Origin: a virus
Strand: one strand, 5' to 3'
DNA: 32,575 nt
Virus record (IMG/VR): IMGVR_UViG_3300023223_000177
Coordinates: 1-32,575 of that record
Part shown: piece after piece, positions 7,335 through 16,560 of the stretch
Numbering within the stretch: the first letter of the stretch is position 1
Layout of the letters: every line of letters begins with the position of its first letter
Notes under the pieces: generated by a model
The model's input: only the letters and a program-made list of their open reading frames with translations
Told to the model about the DNA's origin: nothing
Database searches by the model: none
Program-made: the position numbers and the translations under genes

Positions 7335-10300
7335 CATTCCACTCAGACGAAACAGCCGGATCGATCCATATAATAAATAATTACGTATACGCAGATGAGG
7401 CAGCGCGCTTGGCAGCTACTGGCTTTGCGAGTGAGGATATAGGCAAGGTTGCTAGACAGACAGATAATACATCCTTTTGGATATTGCTTACAACAGCGCC
7501 AACATGGGGAGAGGTTACGAACACAGCTAGTAATTCCCTTGCTGAAATACTGGTAGGCGGAAATACCACAGGCGGCACTGATATCGAGGTAAGCTCTGGT
7601 GATGTTATTCTTGTCATTGATAATATGACGGTAGGGAGCAACGCACAGCCTGATAGTGACGCTTCACTTGATTTGACATCTACGACCCACGCGCTCCTCA
7701 TTAATCGCTTGACAACCACACAGCGGGACGCGCTGACACCTGTTGAGGGCATGATAATCCACAACACTACCCTGAATGACCAAGAGTTCTATAACGGTAC
7801 GTTCTGGCAATCTATGGGCGGCGGTGATGTTGTTGGCCCCGCTGGTGCGGTAGTTGCTTCTGTGCCTACATTCAACGGCACAACAGGTAAAGTCATCCAA
7901 GACCCTAATACCGTATTTATTGTTGATGGGTCTCTTGGTGTTGGTGTTATAGCGGAGGCATCTGCGGTATTGGAAGCTCAATCCGCCTCTAAGGGATTTC
8001 TATGTCCAAGAATGACAGAGGCCGAGAGGGACAATATAGCCTCACCAGCTACAGGCCTGATGATCTACAATCTTGATAACACCCAACTTGAATTATTTGA
8101 TGGTTCATCTTGGACAAAGCCAGAGCCAGCGGAGACTTTGCAGGCTGTTCTTTCCTTTGGGAACACCACAGGCGGGAATGACATTGTTGTCTCAAGCGGT
8201 GATGACATAATTTCAGCATCAGGTGTTGCTTTAAATCTTAAAGGTTCTCAAGGCGGAACTATTGGAGGGACTGTAAACATATCGGGTGGTTTTGGTCTAA
8301 CAACTGCTGGCAGAGTTAATATTAGTGCTGGTTCAACTAATTCTATAGGTGAGAATGTTATTATCAGCGGTGGTGATGGGCCAACAGGTAAAAGTGGGGG
8401 CGTATTCCTTTTAGGCGGTACTAGCGGAGACGACAATGGAGAGGGTGGAGATGTTACAATAAGAGGTGGTCAGGGTGGTGTGGTCACTGGGGCAGGCGGT
8501 GATGTTACCATCTCGTCAGGTGACTCAGAAGGTGCTTTGCCGGGAATTCTCAGACTAGAAGGTGGCGAGCAGATTGGATTCAGTGTCTTCGGAGACGTCA
8601 TCATGCAAGAAGACGGAGGTGATGTTGGTATAGGCACGACTAACCCTGACGGGACTCTTCACGTATTTTCAGGAAGTGCAGGCTCAATAGGCTCAACATC
8701 TTCCGCTGATGATCTAACAGTGGAGAATAGCGCCGATGCAGGAATAACTATCTTAACCCCTGATGCAAATATTTCCGCATTGAACTTTGGTAGTCCAAAT
8801 AGACAAACAGGAGCGTTCCTTAGGTGGCAAAATTCCACACAATTATTTAATATTGGTACTGGAGATACTGATGGTGAAATAAGCTTTGATGTTGGTTTAA
8901 GCGCGGAAGCAATGAGGATTGACCCTAGCGGTAATGTAGGCATAGGCACAAGCAGCCCGAGTGCTGAATTAGATGTTATTGGTGATATTACTTTAGGTAG
9001 TGGTAGTGATTTACTGTTAATTCACGATGGCTCAGAGGCATTTGTTCGCAACACTACAGGCGACATAACTATTGATAATTTCGGCTTAACTAACGACCTT
9101 ATTCTCAGAATAGGAACCGATCTCGTAGACACGAGTATGGTGGTAAGAAATAGCTCTGATGTTAATTTACTCTCCGTTGATGGTACGGGCGCTGCGTCCA
9201 TATTAGGCGAACTCACCCTTGAGGCAGGCAGCATTATCTCTCCCGATGGCACAAGCGGCGTTGATATTAGTATCATTGCAGGGTTTGGCTCCGCAGGTAA
9301 TGGCGGCGACCTAACTTTGAAATCCGGTGATGGGTCTGGAAGTGGCGGAGTAGTAAATTTAATTGCTCAAGATGGTACATTTGCCGGAGGGCCGATTAAT
9401 ATAACCTCGGGAAGCGTTTCTGGCACTGGTGTTGCGGGGACTATTACTTTGCTCGGCGGAGTTAGCGGCGGGGCTTCATCTGGCGCTCAAGTTCATATAT
9501 TTGGCGGTATCGGTGGAGACGCTGATGGCGATGGTGGCCAAGTTCTTGTCCATGCTGGCTCAGGTGGCAATGATGACGGTAACGGTGCGTTGCTATCCTT
9601 AGAAGGTGGACAAGGGGCCGCTGGTGGTAACTCAGATGGTGGTGATGTTGATATCCAAGGAGGTCAAAACTTTGGCTCGGGAGTTCATGGCGATGTATTT
9701 ATACAAAAAGATGCAGGTAGTGTAGGTGTAGGAACATCCAGCATAGACGCAAGCGCCCTTCTGGAAATGCTTTCAACTACACAGGGATTCTTGCAGTCTC
9801 GCATGACTGAGACACAACGCGACGCAATACCATCTCCCGCAGAAGCCCTAGCCCTTTATAGCTTAACCGCGAAAGCACCCGAGTTTTATGACGGCACACA
9901 ATATATCGGATACGAAGCATCCCCTGTTACTAAGTATGTTAGGTCGGTTGCCAATCTACCTGCCCCTGCTGCTGGTGTTATCACGCTTGCAGATTCGACT
10001 GTTTACAAGTTCTTGAATAGTGTGGACATAGGTACAGATCGCCTTGTTACAGGTAACGGAACCCTGATAGTAGGACTTGGGCCTCTGGTTACAACACTTT
10101 CAGGAACCACCACAGGAGCGCTTATTACAACTAATGGATCAAACGGGCCTGAGATTATTGATATTTCAGTAACGCAGTTAGGTGCTGGTGAGCTTATGGC
10201 TATCACAACAGGGGCTTTTGATGTGACCGTTGTTAAGAATGGTTTTCTTACTGGGGGCATTATTAGGCTATTTTCTACTGGACAGTTTCTAACGGAGTTT

Positions 10301-11791
10301 TCGGCATTTACAAATGCTCCTCTAGTAGTAGATTCAACTGCTACGGTTGGCAATATCGTGCCTGACGGCGTTGCCTTCTTTGACACAACAGCAACAAATG
10401 GACTTATTGTATTTGAAGCTGGGTCGGTAGTAAATAACCTCTTCGTTGACAAAGTTGGAATATTTCTCCAATCCGCAAGTGTGGGTATTCTTGTCGAGGG
10501 CGGCGCGTCAATAACTAGCTTTAATTTAAACAGGGTTGACCTTGCAAGAGTAGACGCTGGCTCTATTGGTATGGTTGTTGAAAACCCAGATGACATATCT
10601 TTAGGTACAATCACAGCAAGCACCTCTATAGGGTCTGGTACGAGCTTTGCATCTCTTCCTGTTCCTTCAAGTAGCTTCTCCCCACCGGGGCCGATACCTG
10701 CTGGATTGGGATGGGACGGAACAAACTTAATCATTTCAGACACAACTGATGATGAGATTGTCCTTATGGTCGGCAAGACTGCTGTTGAAGGTACTGTGAT
10801 TGCTTCTCCCGGCGGGAGCGTTAGAGGCGTTGTATGGGCAAGAGGAAACCTGATTAGCACTGATCAAACTACTGATTTAATTTATATACATGATGGGTTT
10901 AGCACAACAATAACTACAAGCTTTGCAACTCCTGCTGGCGATACTCTAGGAATCACATATGATGGGACTAATCTCATTAGTGTTGATGGTGTGACTAACC
11001 TTGTATACGTACACGATGGAATAACATCCACGATATTAGAAACCTTTGACCCTGATACTAATGCTCAGGATTTGCAGGGTATCACGTTTGATGGTGTCAA
11101 TATTATCCTCTCAGATGATTCGGACATGCATGTTATGAGGGGAATTTCAGGAACTAAGCAATACAGCATCCCCCTTGCTAGCCCTGCGCAGGACATAGTT
11201 GTTACTGATGACGGGTTGGCTCGATTACAGTTCTCAGACAACACAGTTCAATTATACGATCACTTTATAACGTTTGATCATTCATCTGCTACGTGGGTCT
11301 TTGCGAATAACACAGGCGGCCCTGTTGAATCCTCAGATAGGGGGGGCTCTCAATACCAAGATGATACTGGTCTTGGGGTTCAAGTACCGCTTGATGTGGA
11401 CGTTTGGGTGGATATTGCAGACGCGGGCGTAGATATCTTCTATGGCTCTTTCTCAGGCATGGAAAAATGTCGTATGAGTGATGAGAATAATGGAGAGCTC
11501 ACATGGACAGGGGTAAGAGATAAAGGAAGAGCAATAGCAGTACAGACAACAATCACACGGGGCGGCTCTGGCACTGATAGGATTTATGAAATTTCCTGTG
11601 TCATAAATGGTGTTGTCCAAAAAGATAGTATCGCGGCTGCTCACTTACCAACTGCCACATCATTTGTGACTATACAAACACTGCCGATTACGAGGGACTT
11701 AGTCGCTGGGGATACAATAAAAATTCAGATTAGAGGTACGACCGATAGCCTTGACCCGCTGGTGATAAGAAGTAAGGTATCAATTAACTAG
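7331..11791 (+). CDS. Giant mosaic tail fibre (1486 aa)
   Basis: The longest gene here. Visible modules in order: residues 70-91 and 270-292, two copies of a GNTTGGxDIxVSSGD unit; residues about 110-160, 210-262 and 808-865, three copies of a fibre module of the form L-STT-G-L--RMT--QRDAI-P-EGL--YN----FYDGT-W; Gly-rich runs at about 305-440 and 690-790; VGIGTxxPxxxLxV units near 437 and 536. From about 1120 to 1290 there are four repeats containing WDGTNLIISD / YDGTNLISVD / FDGVNIILSD, which resemble beta-propeller blades. The last 165 residues look like a beta-rich, jelly-roll-type tip. The set is typical of a trimeric receptor-binding fibre assembled by module shuffling. There is no S74 self-cleaving end in this protein. 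Confidence 0.8.
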   Translation: MTFHSDETAGSIHIINNYVYADEAARLAATGFASEDIGKVARQTDNTSFWILLTTAPTWGEVTNTASNSLAEILVGGNTTGGTDIEVSSGDVILVIDNMTVGSNAQPDSDASLDLTSTTHALLINRLTTTQRDALTPVEGMIIHNTTLNDQEFYNGTFWQSMGGGDVVGPAGAVVASVPTFNGTTGKVIQDPNTVFIVDGSLGVGVIAEASAVLEAQSASKGFLCPRMTEAERDNIASPATGLMIYNLDNTQLELFDGSSWTKPEPAETLQAVLSFGNTTGGNDIVVSSGDDIISASGVALNLKGSQGGTIGGTVNISGGFGLTTAGRVNISAGSTNSIGENVIISGGDGPTGKSGGVFLLGGTSGDDNGEGGDVTIRGGQGGVVTGAGGDVTISSGDSEGALPGILRLEGGEQIGFSVFGDVIMQEDGGDVGIGTTNPDGTLHVFSGSAGSIGSTSSADDLTVENSADAGITILTPDANISALNFGSPNRQTGAFLRWQNSTQLFNIGTGDTDGEISFDVGLSAEAMRIDPSGNVGIGTSSPSAELDVIGDITLGSGSDLLLIHDGSEAFVRNTTGDITIDNFGLTNDLILRIGTDLVDTSMVVRNSSDVNLLSVDGTGAASILGELTLEAGSIISPDGTSGVDISIIAGFGSAGNGGDLTLKSGDGSGSGGVVNLIAQDGTFAGGPINITSGSVSGTGVAGTITLLGGVSGGASSGAQVHIFGGIGGDADGDGGQVLVHAGSGGNDDGNGALLSLEGGQGAAGGNSDGGDVDIQGGQNFGSGVHGDVFIQKDAGSVGVGTSSIDASALLEMLSTTQGFLQSRMTETQRDAIPSPAEALALYSLTAKAPEFYDGTQYIGYEASPVTKYVRSVANLPAPAAGVITLADSTVYKFLNSVDIGTDRLVTGNGTLIVGLGPLVTTLSGTTTGALITTNGSNGPEIIDISVTQLGAGELMAITTGAFDVTVVKNGFLTGGIIRLFSTGQFLTEFSAFTNAPLVVDSTATVGNIVPDGVAFFDTTATNGLIVFEAGSVVNNLFVDKVGIFLQSASVGILVEGGASITSFNLNRVDLARVDAGSIGMVVENPDDISLGTITASTSIGSGTSFASLPVPSSSFSPPGPIPAGLGWDGTNLIISDTTDDEIVLMVGKTAVEGTVIASPGGSVRGVVWARGNLISTDQTTDLIYIHDGFSTTITTSFATPAGDTLGITYDGTNLISVDGVTNLVYVHDGITSTILETFDPDTNAQDLQGITFDGVNIILSDDSDMHVMRGISGTKQYSIPLASPAQDIVVTDDGLARLQFSDNTVQLYDHFITFDHSSATWVFANNTGGPVESSDRGGSQYQDDTGLGVQVPLDVDVWVDIADAGVDIFYGSFSGMEKCRMSDENNGELTWTGVRDKGRAIAVQTTITRGGSGTDRIYEISCVINGVVQKDSIAAAHLPTATSFVTIQTLPITRDLVAGDTIKIQIRGTTDSLDPLVIRSKVSIN

Positions 11792-11799
11792 GAGCCACC

Positions 11800-11919
11800 A
11801 TGCCATTTAAATCAGATAAGCAGCGCAGATTTTTATATAAGAACAAACCAGCGGTAGCAAAGAAGTTCGCTAAAGACACGCCTAAAAAGCGTAAAAAGCC
11901 ACGCAATAGAAAAAAATAA
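11800..11919 (+). CDS. Small basic phage protein (39 aa, KSDKQRRFLYKNKPAVAKKF type)
   Basis: AGGAGCCACC precedes the ATG. The 39 residues are MPFKSDKQRRFLYKNKP followed by AVAKKFAKDTP and a very basic KKRKKPRNRKK end. The N-terminal pattern (MPFKSxxQRRFLYxNKP) is widespread among phages as an uncharacterised small protein. The strong positive charge suggests DNA or RNA binding, which is inference. It is too short for default ORF cut-offs. It sits between the giant fibre and the acetyltransferase. Confidence 0.75.
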   Translation: MPFKSDKQRRFLYKNKPAVAKKFAKDTPKKRKKPRNRKK

Positions 11920-11960
11920 TCGTTGCCATCATGCGTCTCCTTGCGTAAAATACATACGTT

Positions 11961-12401
11961 TTGATAAGACAAGCCACACAAAAAGACATACCCCACATTA
12001 TAGAGATGTATAAGCTCGGCCTAATGGAGCTTGGGGAGACCAGATTCAATGAAAGCATGATGATTAACAAGGTGGTTTCGTCGTACCACCTCGCCCCTTG
12101 CTATTTACTTATAAAAAATGGTAATATAATCGGGATGGCAGGTTTGACCATCAAAACTTCGCCTTGGAATGGTGATGCAACGCTTAGTGATTATATGTTT
12201 TATGTTTATCCAGAACATAGAAGTTTTAAGAACTTTAGCGGCCTAGTTGAAAAATGTAAGGGCTTCGCTGCATCTCTAGACGTTCCCCTTAACTTTGAAA
12301 TAGCACTAGGTAGCCGCCCAAAATCTAGAGAGCGATTAGCCCGTATGCTTGGCTTTGAACTGATAAGCGTTAACGGGGAATACAAGAAGGAAGTTAAGTA
12401 A
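11961..12401 (+). CDS. GNAT-family N-acetyltransferase
   Basis: 146 residues. The start is the TTG at 11961: an in-frame TAA lies at 11946, no ATG precedes the conserved domain, and the resulting MIRQATQKDIPHIIEM is a textbook GNAT N-terminus. A beta-strand pair (YLLIKNGNIIGMAGLTI, residues about 50-66) precedes the strand DYMFYVYPEHRSFKNFSGL, which corresponds to motif A for acetyl-CoA binding. Acetyltransferases next to ejection-protein genes are common in podoviruses, where they may be packaged or modify host or virion proteins. The substrate is unknown. No strong ribosome site is seen, so expression may be low. The stop and next start overlap by one base (TAATG). Confidence 0.8.
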   Translation: MIRQATQKDIPHIIEMYKLGLMELGETRFNESMMINKVVSSYHLAPCYLLIKNGNIIGMAGLTIKTSPWNGDATLSDYMFYVYPEHRSFKNFSGLVEKCKGFAASLDVPLNFEIALGSRPKSRERLARMLGFELISVNGEYKKEVK

Positions 12402-13516
12402 TGGGTTTAAAGAGCGATGAGCCAAGCATGGGCGGAATGGAGCAAGCTACACGGCAATCCGAGGACATGCTGCGCCAACAGTATGAACAAGGTAGAGAAG
12501 ATCTAGCGCCTTGGTACAAAACTGGATCGGGGGGCATGGATAAACTTAGCATGTTACTTGGTATATCCCCTGACCAACAGGCAATAGGGGCAGCACTACC
12601 AAGTGGGTATAGCCAATTCGATACAGGCCGTGCAGATTTTGAGGGTGGTATTGGTTACAAATCAGGGGAAGATAGATTTAAGGTATCAGGTGATGATATT
12701 CTTAGGTCAACGGTAACAGGGCGCGATGAAAGAGGTGAGGCTCAGTTATCCCCTTGGGAGTCTTACGACACAGTTGCACCAAGCGAGGGCTACGGCTCTC
12801 TGCTTCAGGGATTCGGGATGGATCAATTCCAAGAAGACCCAGGGTATCAATTCAGACAGGAACAGGGACAAAAAGCACTTGAGCGGTCAATGGCAGCTCA
12901 AGGCGTAACACTAGGAGGCGGAGGATTTGGGACGGTTAACCCACAGGCAGCTACTGCTTTACAGGATTATTCACAAGGTCTTGCCTCGCAAGAATACGGT
13001 GATGCATATAACCGTTATACTCAAGACCAAGGGAGCGTATATAATCGATTGTTAGGTGTTAGTGGTTTAGGTCAAAACGCGGCTTCGCAAATGGTCGGAG
13101 CGGGTGAGAGATACGGTACTAATGTAGGCAATCTTAAAACTGGATTAGCTGGTGCGCAATATCAACATGATATGGCTGAATATGAGCGCGGCACACCGTT
13201 TGAGAATATTATGGGGGCATGGTCTCCTGCGTATAGTGATGCAACAGGAAGAGGTCAAGCGGGGGATCAATTTAGGCAGGGGGTTATGATGTTCTCTGAT
13301 GAGCGGTTAAAAGATAATATTGTAAAAGTAGGCCACGAGATGGGTCACGAGATTGTAGAGTTCGATTATAAGGATGGGTCGGGGCGCTTTAGGGGAGTAA
13401 TAGCTCAAAATGTGCAAAAGACAGAACCAGAGGCAGTTAAAGAGCATTCTAACGGATACCTAATGGTTGATTACGATAAGCTTGGTTTAAAAATGGAGCG
13501 AGTAAATGGCGTTTGA
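12401..13516 (+). CDS. DNA-ejection-type virion protein with C-terminal S74 chaperone domain
   Basis: 371 residues. Residues 1-60 form a Gln/Met/Gly-rich helix (QATRQSEDMLRQQYEQGRED). Residues about 145-225 contain FQEDPGYQFRQEQGQKALER, SMAAQGVTLGGGG and the YNRYTQDQ helix, a pattern I know from podovirus DNA-transfer proteins. The C-terminus from about 297 (FSDERLKDNI, then FRGVIAQNVQ) matches the peptidase S74 intramolecular chaperone, with the Ser-Lys dyad expected at S299 and K304. S74 domains usually terminate fibres, so its presence on an ejection-type protein is notable. The gene overlaps the next by 11 bases. Confidence 0.78.
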   Translation: MGLKSDEPSMGGMEQATRQSEDMLRQQYEQGREDLAPWYKTGSGGMDKLSMLLGISPDQQAIGAALPSGYSQFDTGRADFEGGIGYKSGEDRFKVSGDDILRSTVTGRDERGEAQLSPWESYDTVAPSEGYGSLLQGFGMDQFQEDPGYQFRQEQGQKALERSMAAQGVTLGGGGFGTVNPQAATALQDYSQGLASQEYGDAYNRYTQDQGSVYNRLLGVSGLGQNAASQMVGAGERYGTNVGNLKTGLAGAQYQHDMAEYERGTPFENIMGAWSPAYSDATGRGQAGDQFRQGVMMFSDERLKDNIVKVGHEMGHEIVEFDYKDGSGRFRGVIAQNVQKTEPEAVKEHSNGYLMVDYDKLGLKMERVNGV

Positions 13517-14636
13517 GAACTTATACGGCAATATAGACTTTATGGCTGGTGATAAGATGCGCCTTCAAAAGAATGCTCTGGCTCAGCAAGCCATAGGCCA
13601 AGGTATGGCTCAGTATAACGCTGAACAAAACCGAGAGATACAGCGCAGGCAGATGGATATGAAGGCTGAGGAAGCCGCTGTGCTAGACTTAGGGAAATCC
13701 GCAGAGGCAGCCCTACACAAGAACGCCCAAGGAATCCCGTTAAACCCACAAGAAACAGCAGCTATAACCGCATACTCTCAACTCAAAGGTCAACAAATGG
13801 CCACAGGTGAGTTTGGCGGCCTAGTTCCTATGCAAACCCTCGCGCAAAGAGCGGGTATAGGTGGTCAACCCCCACAACAAAACATGGGAGCGCCTTCAAT
13901 GGCTGCGCCTATGGGCGGGGGCCTCTCCCCCCCTGTGTCCCCCGCCACACCTTCTTTAATGACTGCTGACCAGTTCGCGGCAGCTAGAACACCACAAGTT
14001 ACTGGCGCACTTGCTGGCACACCTAGAGGTGAGATATTACAAGCTCAAGCCGGTGTTGATGTGCAAAAAGAATCTTTACGCGAAGAAAGAGCCGCTAAGA
14101 ATCTCCAGAAGTACGGGCAAGACCAACTACAATCCGCAACATTCGCCCACAGAATGATGACAGCCAATGATGTTATAGACGAGCTCACCCCGGATGCGGC
14201 AACGGCTAAAACTGGGTTCATAGGGGGGGTTGCCAAGACTTTAGTGGCTCTTCCTTTGGGGGATACAGGGACGGGATTTGGGGAGGCGTTAATAAAATCT
14301 AATGCAACTGATGAGCAAAAAAGATACCTAAACGCGGCTCAGATTTGGGTAACATCAAACCTACGTAAAGAATCCGGTGCGGCGATTGGCGTTGAAGAGA
14401 TGGCAAAAGATTACGCTAAGTATTTCCCTATGCCACTTGACACGCCGCAAGTTATTGCTGACAAGAAGAGATTTAGACAGGCCGCAGAAAAGGGAATGAT
14501 TGGGCAATCCGCTGGGTCGTATGATTTACAATTCGGTAAAGATGCGCCAAAGACTACCTCAAAATACACTGAAGGCCAAACAGCCACTAATGCCCAAGGG
14601 CAAACACTTACATTCACGGGTGGAAAATGGCAGTAG
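13506..14636 (+). CDS. DNA-ejection / internal virion protein
   Basis: 376 residues. Three regions are visible: a helical Gln/Glu-rich N-terminus (1-70), a low-complexity Pro/Met/Gly stretch (about 120-160), and a conserved helical domain near 280-330 (YLNAAQIWVTSNLRKESGAA, then YFPMPLDTPQVIADKK). The latter recurs in structural proteins of P22-like and other podoviruses encoded beside the ejection genes. By position and composition it belongs to the set of proteins released into the host with the DNA. It overlaps the preceding gene by 11 bases and the next by 10, so the three are co-translated. No enzymatic motif was seen. Confidence 0.7.
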   Translation: MAFENLYGNIDFMAGDKMRLQKNALAQQAIGQGMAQYNAEQNREIQRRQMDMKAEEAAVLDLGKSAEAALHKNAQGIPLNPQETAAITAYSQLKGQQMATGEFGGLVPMQTLAQRAGIGGQPPQQNMGAPSMAAPMGGGLSPPVSPATPSLMTADQFAAARTPQVTGALAGTPRGEILQAQAGVDVQKESLREERAAKNLQKYGQDQLQSATFAHRMMTANDVIDELTPDAATAKTGFIGGVAKTLVALPLGDTGTGFGEALIKSNATDEQKRYLNAAQIWVTSNLRKESGAAIGVEEMAKDYAKYFPMPLDTPQVIADKKRFRQAAEKGMIGQSAGSYDLQFGKDAPKTTSKYTEGQTATNAQGQTLTFTGGKWQ

Positions 14637-16558
14637 GAGACTTACCAGAAGGATTTACATTAAATGAAACTGCGGGTGAATTGCCCGCTGGTTTTACTAT
14701 TGATGTGCCTGATGCACAAGGTGGGGGATTCCTTGAGGGCGTTGAAACGTTTGGTAAGAGCATCCCACGCGGTCTTACGTTTGGGTTCTCCGATGAACTA
14801 GCCAAACCTATACAGGCTGGCGTTATGGCTTTACGTGGTGCTGAAGACCCATGGGGAGAAGCTGAGAAGCTACGGCAAGCAAGATTACAAGATTTAAGTC
14901 AACTACAGGAAGCCAACCCCTTAGCTGGTATTGCTGGCGAGGTTATCCCCGCTATTGCTACCGGAGCCGTGGGTGGGGCTTTATTACCAGCAGGAGCCAA
15001 AGCATATGCAGTCGCAAAACCAATTAGAGCAGCCGCAGGAGCTGGTGCTGTATCGGGGGGTTTATATGGAGCTGGAACAGGTGAGGGTGGAGCAATTGAA
15101 AGAGGAGCGCAGGCTGGCGAATATGGATTATATGGTGCTGGCGGTGGCGTTGTTGGTGGGGCTTTACTTTCTCGTGCAAAAGCTCTTTTAGGACGTAAGC
15201 GCGCAGCTAAGGGATTAAAGACCACAGGCCAAGATGTATTACAAGAAGTGGCTGAGAGAGCCGAGGAGGTTTTACCAGTTGAAGGCGCTGATAAAGCTTT
15301 TGGTAAGGTTGCCAAGGCACTTAAACAAGACTTAGGCGCTGATTATGATGATGTATTGAATGCTTATAAAGCGGGTGATGCCTCGCTTGCTGAGCTTAAT
15401 CAATCCAGAACAAGAACACTAGCCCAAGGCGCTGCGCAGTATTCGGGCGGCAAAGCTAAAGCTCAAGAGTTCTTTGACCCTAAAGTTGCCGGATCTTATG
15501 AGCGTGTGATGAAAACAGTACGTGAGAATGTAAGCGGTGTTGATAGCTACCATACCACGGCAGATGATTTGCTTGCTGCAGGACGCGCTAAGGCTGCCCC
15601 GTTATATGATGAGGCTTATGAGTCAACAATAGCAAACACAGACATATTGAAAACCCCTGAGATACAGGACGCGCTTAACAAAGCTTATAAACAATACCCC
15701 ACAGAGCTTTCTGATGCAGCGCCGGACTCTATTAAAGCCTTAGACTATGCCAAGCGTGTTCTTGATGACGATATAAATAAGGCACAAAGAGCTGGGGAGG
15801 GTAATTTTGCCCGTTCGCGTGTTAATGTTAAGAACTCACTTCTTAATGAAATGGACGCAGCAAGCCCAGCATATAAAAAAGCCCGCGCTGAGGCTGGTGA
15901 TTATCTACAGATTAATAACGCTATGGAACAAGGACGAAAAGCCCTTAAAACCGATAGTGAATTACTAGCTAAAGAATTTAAAGAACTTACTGACCCTGAA
16001 AAGCAAGCGTACCAAATCGGGATGGGCAAAGCTATTCGTGATGAGGTTGGTAAGGTAGCAGAGGGAGCAAACCCCCATAGACGCATTCTAGGCTCACCAG
16101 AGAAGAAGGCGCGTATTAGCTCAGTATTATCCCCCACACAGTATAAGAAGCTTGAGAGCGGCTTAATGGCTGAGGATAGACTATTCAAGATGCGCAACGA
16201 GGTATTAGGCGGATCCCCCACAGCTGGTAAGCAAGAGGCCAAGAACTTAATAGCCACCACCACTCAAGGCGTTGACGATATTATGCAGATACCTCGCAAG
16301 ACAATGATAGCTGGATTGAGGCAGTTCTTTGATGGGCTAAACGATAACACAGCATCAAAGGTTAGTGAGATTTTGTATGAGACCGACCCGATTAAAAAGC
16401 TAGAGATTTTAAACAAGATTGGTCTTTCTAAGGATTTCACCCCACAAGAGGCAAAGATTGTTAAGAAGACGTATTTTGATGCGGCAGACCAATTTGATGT
16501 AATGAGAACTATGGGCGCAGTCGGTGGCGGCGTAACCCCAGCAGTAATAGGAGAATAA
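14627..16558 (+). CDS. Large DNA-ejection protein with glycine-rich membrane-active segment
   Basis: 643 residues. After DLPEGFTL / ELPAGFTIDVPD repeats at the N-terminus comes a segment (about 95-185) rich in Gly and Ala (GEVIPAIATGAVGGALLPAG; AGAVSGGLYGAGTGEGG; YGAGGGVVGGALL). This glycine-zipper-like pattern is typical of ejection proteins that insert into the host envelope. The remaining 450 residues are helical and highly charged. There is no lytic transglycosylase motif that I can recognise. It closes the three-gene ejection cluster that begins at 12401 and is followed after two bases by another tail protein gene. Confidence 0.72.
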   Translation: MAVGDLPEGFTLNETAGELPAGFTIDVPDAQGGGFLEGVETFGKSIPRGLTFGFSDELAKPIQAGVMALRGAEDPWGEAEKLRQARLQDLSQLQEANPLAGIAGEVIPAIATGAVGGALLPAGAKAYAVAKPIRAAAGAGAVSGGLYGAGTGEGGAIERGAQAGEYGLYGAGGGVVGGALLSRAKALLGRKRAAKGLKTTGQDVLQEVAERAEEVLPVEGADKAFGKVAKALKQDLGADYDDVLNAYKAGDASLAELNQSRTRTLAQGAAQYSGGKAKAQEFFDPKVAGSYERVMKTVRENVSGVDSYHTTADDLLAAGRAKAAPLYDEAYESTIANTDILKTPEIQDALNKAYKQYPTELSDAAPDSIKALDYAKRVLDDDINKAQRAGEGNFARSRVNVKNSLLNEMDAASPAYKKARAEAGDYLQINNAMEQGRKALKTDSELLAKEFKELTDPEKQAYQIGMGKAIRDEVGKVAEGANPHRRILGSPEKKARISSVLSPTQYKKLESGLMAEDRLFKMRNEVLGGSPTAGKQEAKNLIATTTQGVDDIMQIPRKTMIAGLRQFFDGLNDNTASKVSEILYETDPIKKLEILNKIGLSKDFTPQEAKIVKKTYFDAADQFDVMRTMGAVGGGVTPAVIGE

Positions 16559-16560
16559 CC

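Noticed and set aside
10003-10860. 285-codon open frame on the minus strand inside the giant fibre gene
   Set aside because: Low-complexity Pro/Ser/Val-rich sequence, no ribosome site, and it lies wholly inside a well-supported plus-strand gene; it is a by-product of that gene's codon use.
14899-15315. 138-codon minus-strand frame opposite the ejection protein
   Set aside because: Ala/Pro-rich mirror of the Gly/Ala-rich plus-strand segment, with no start context.
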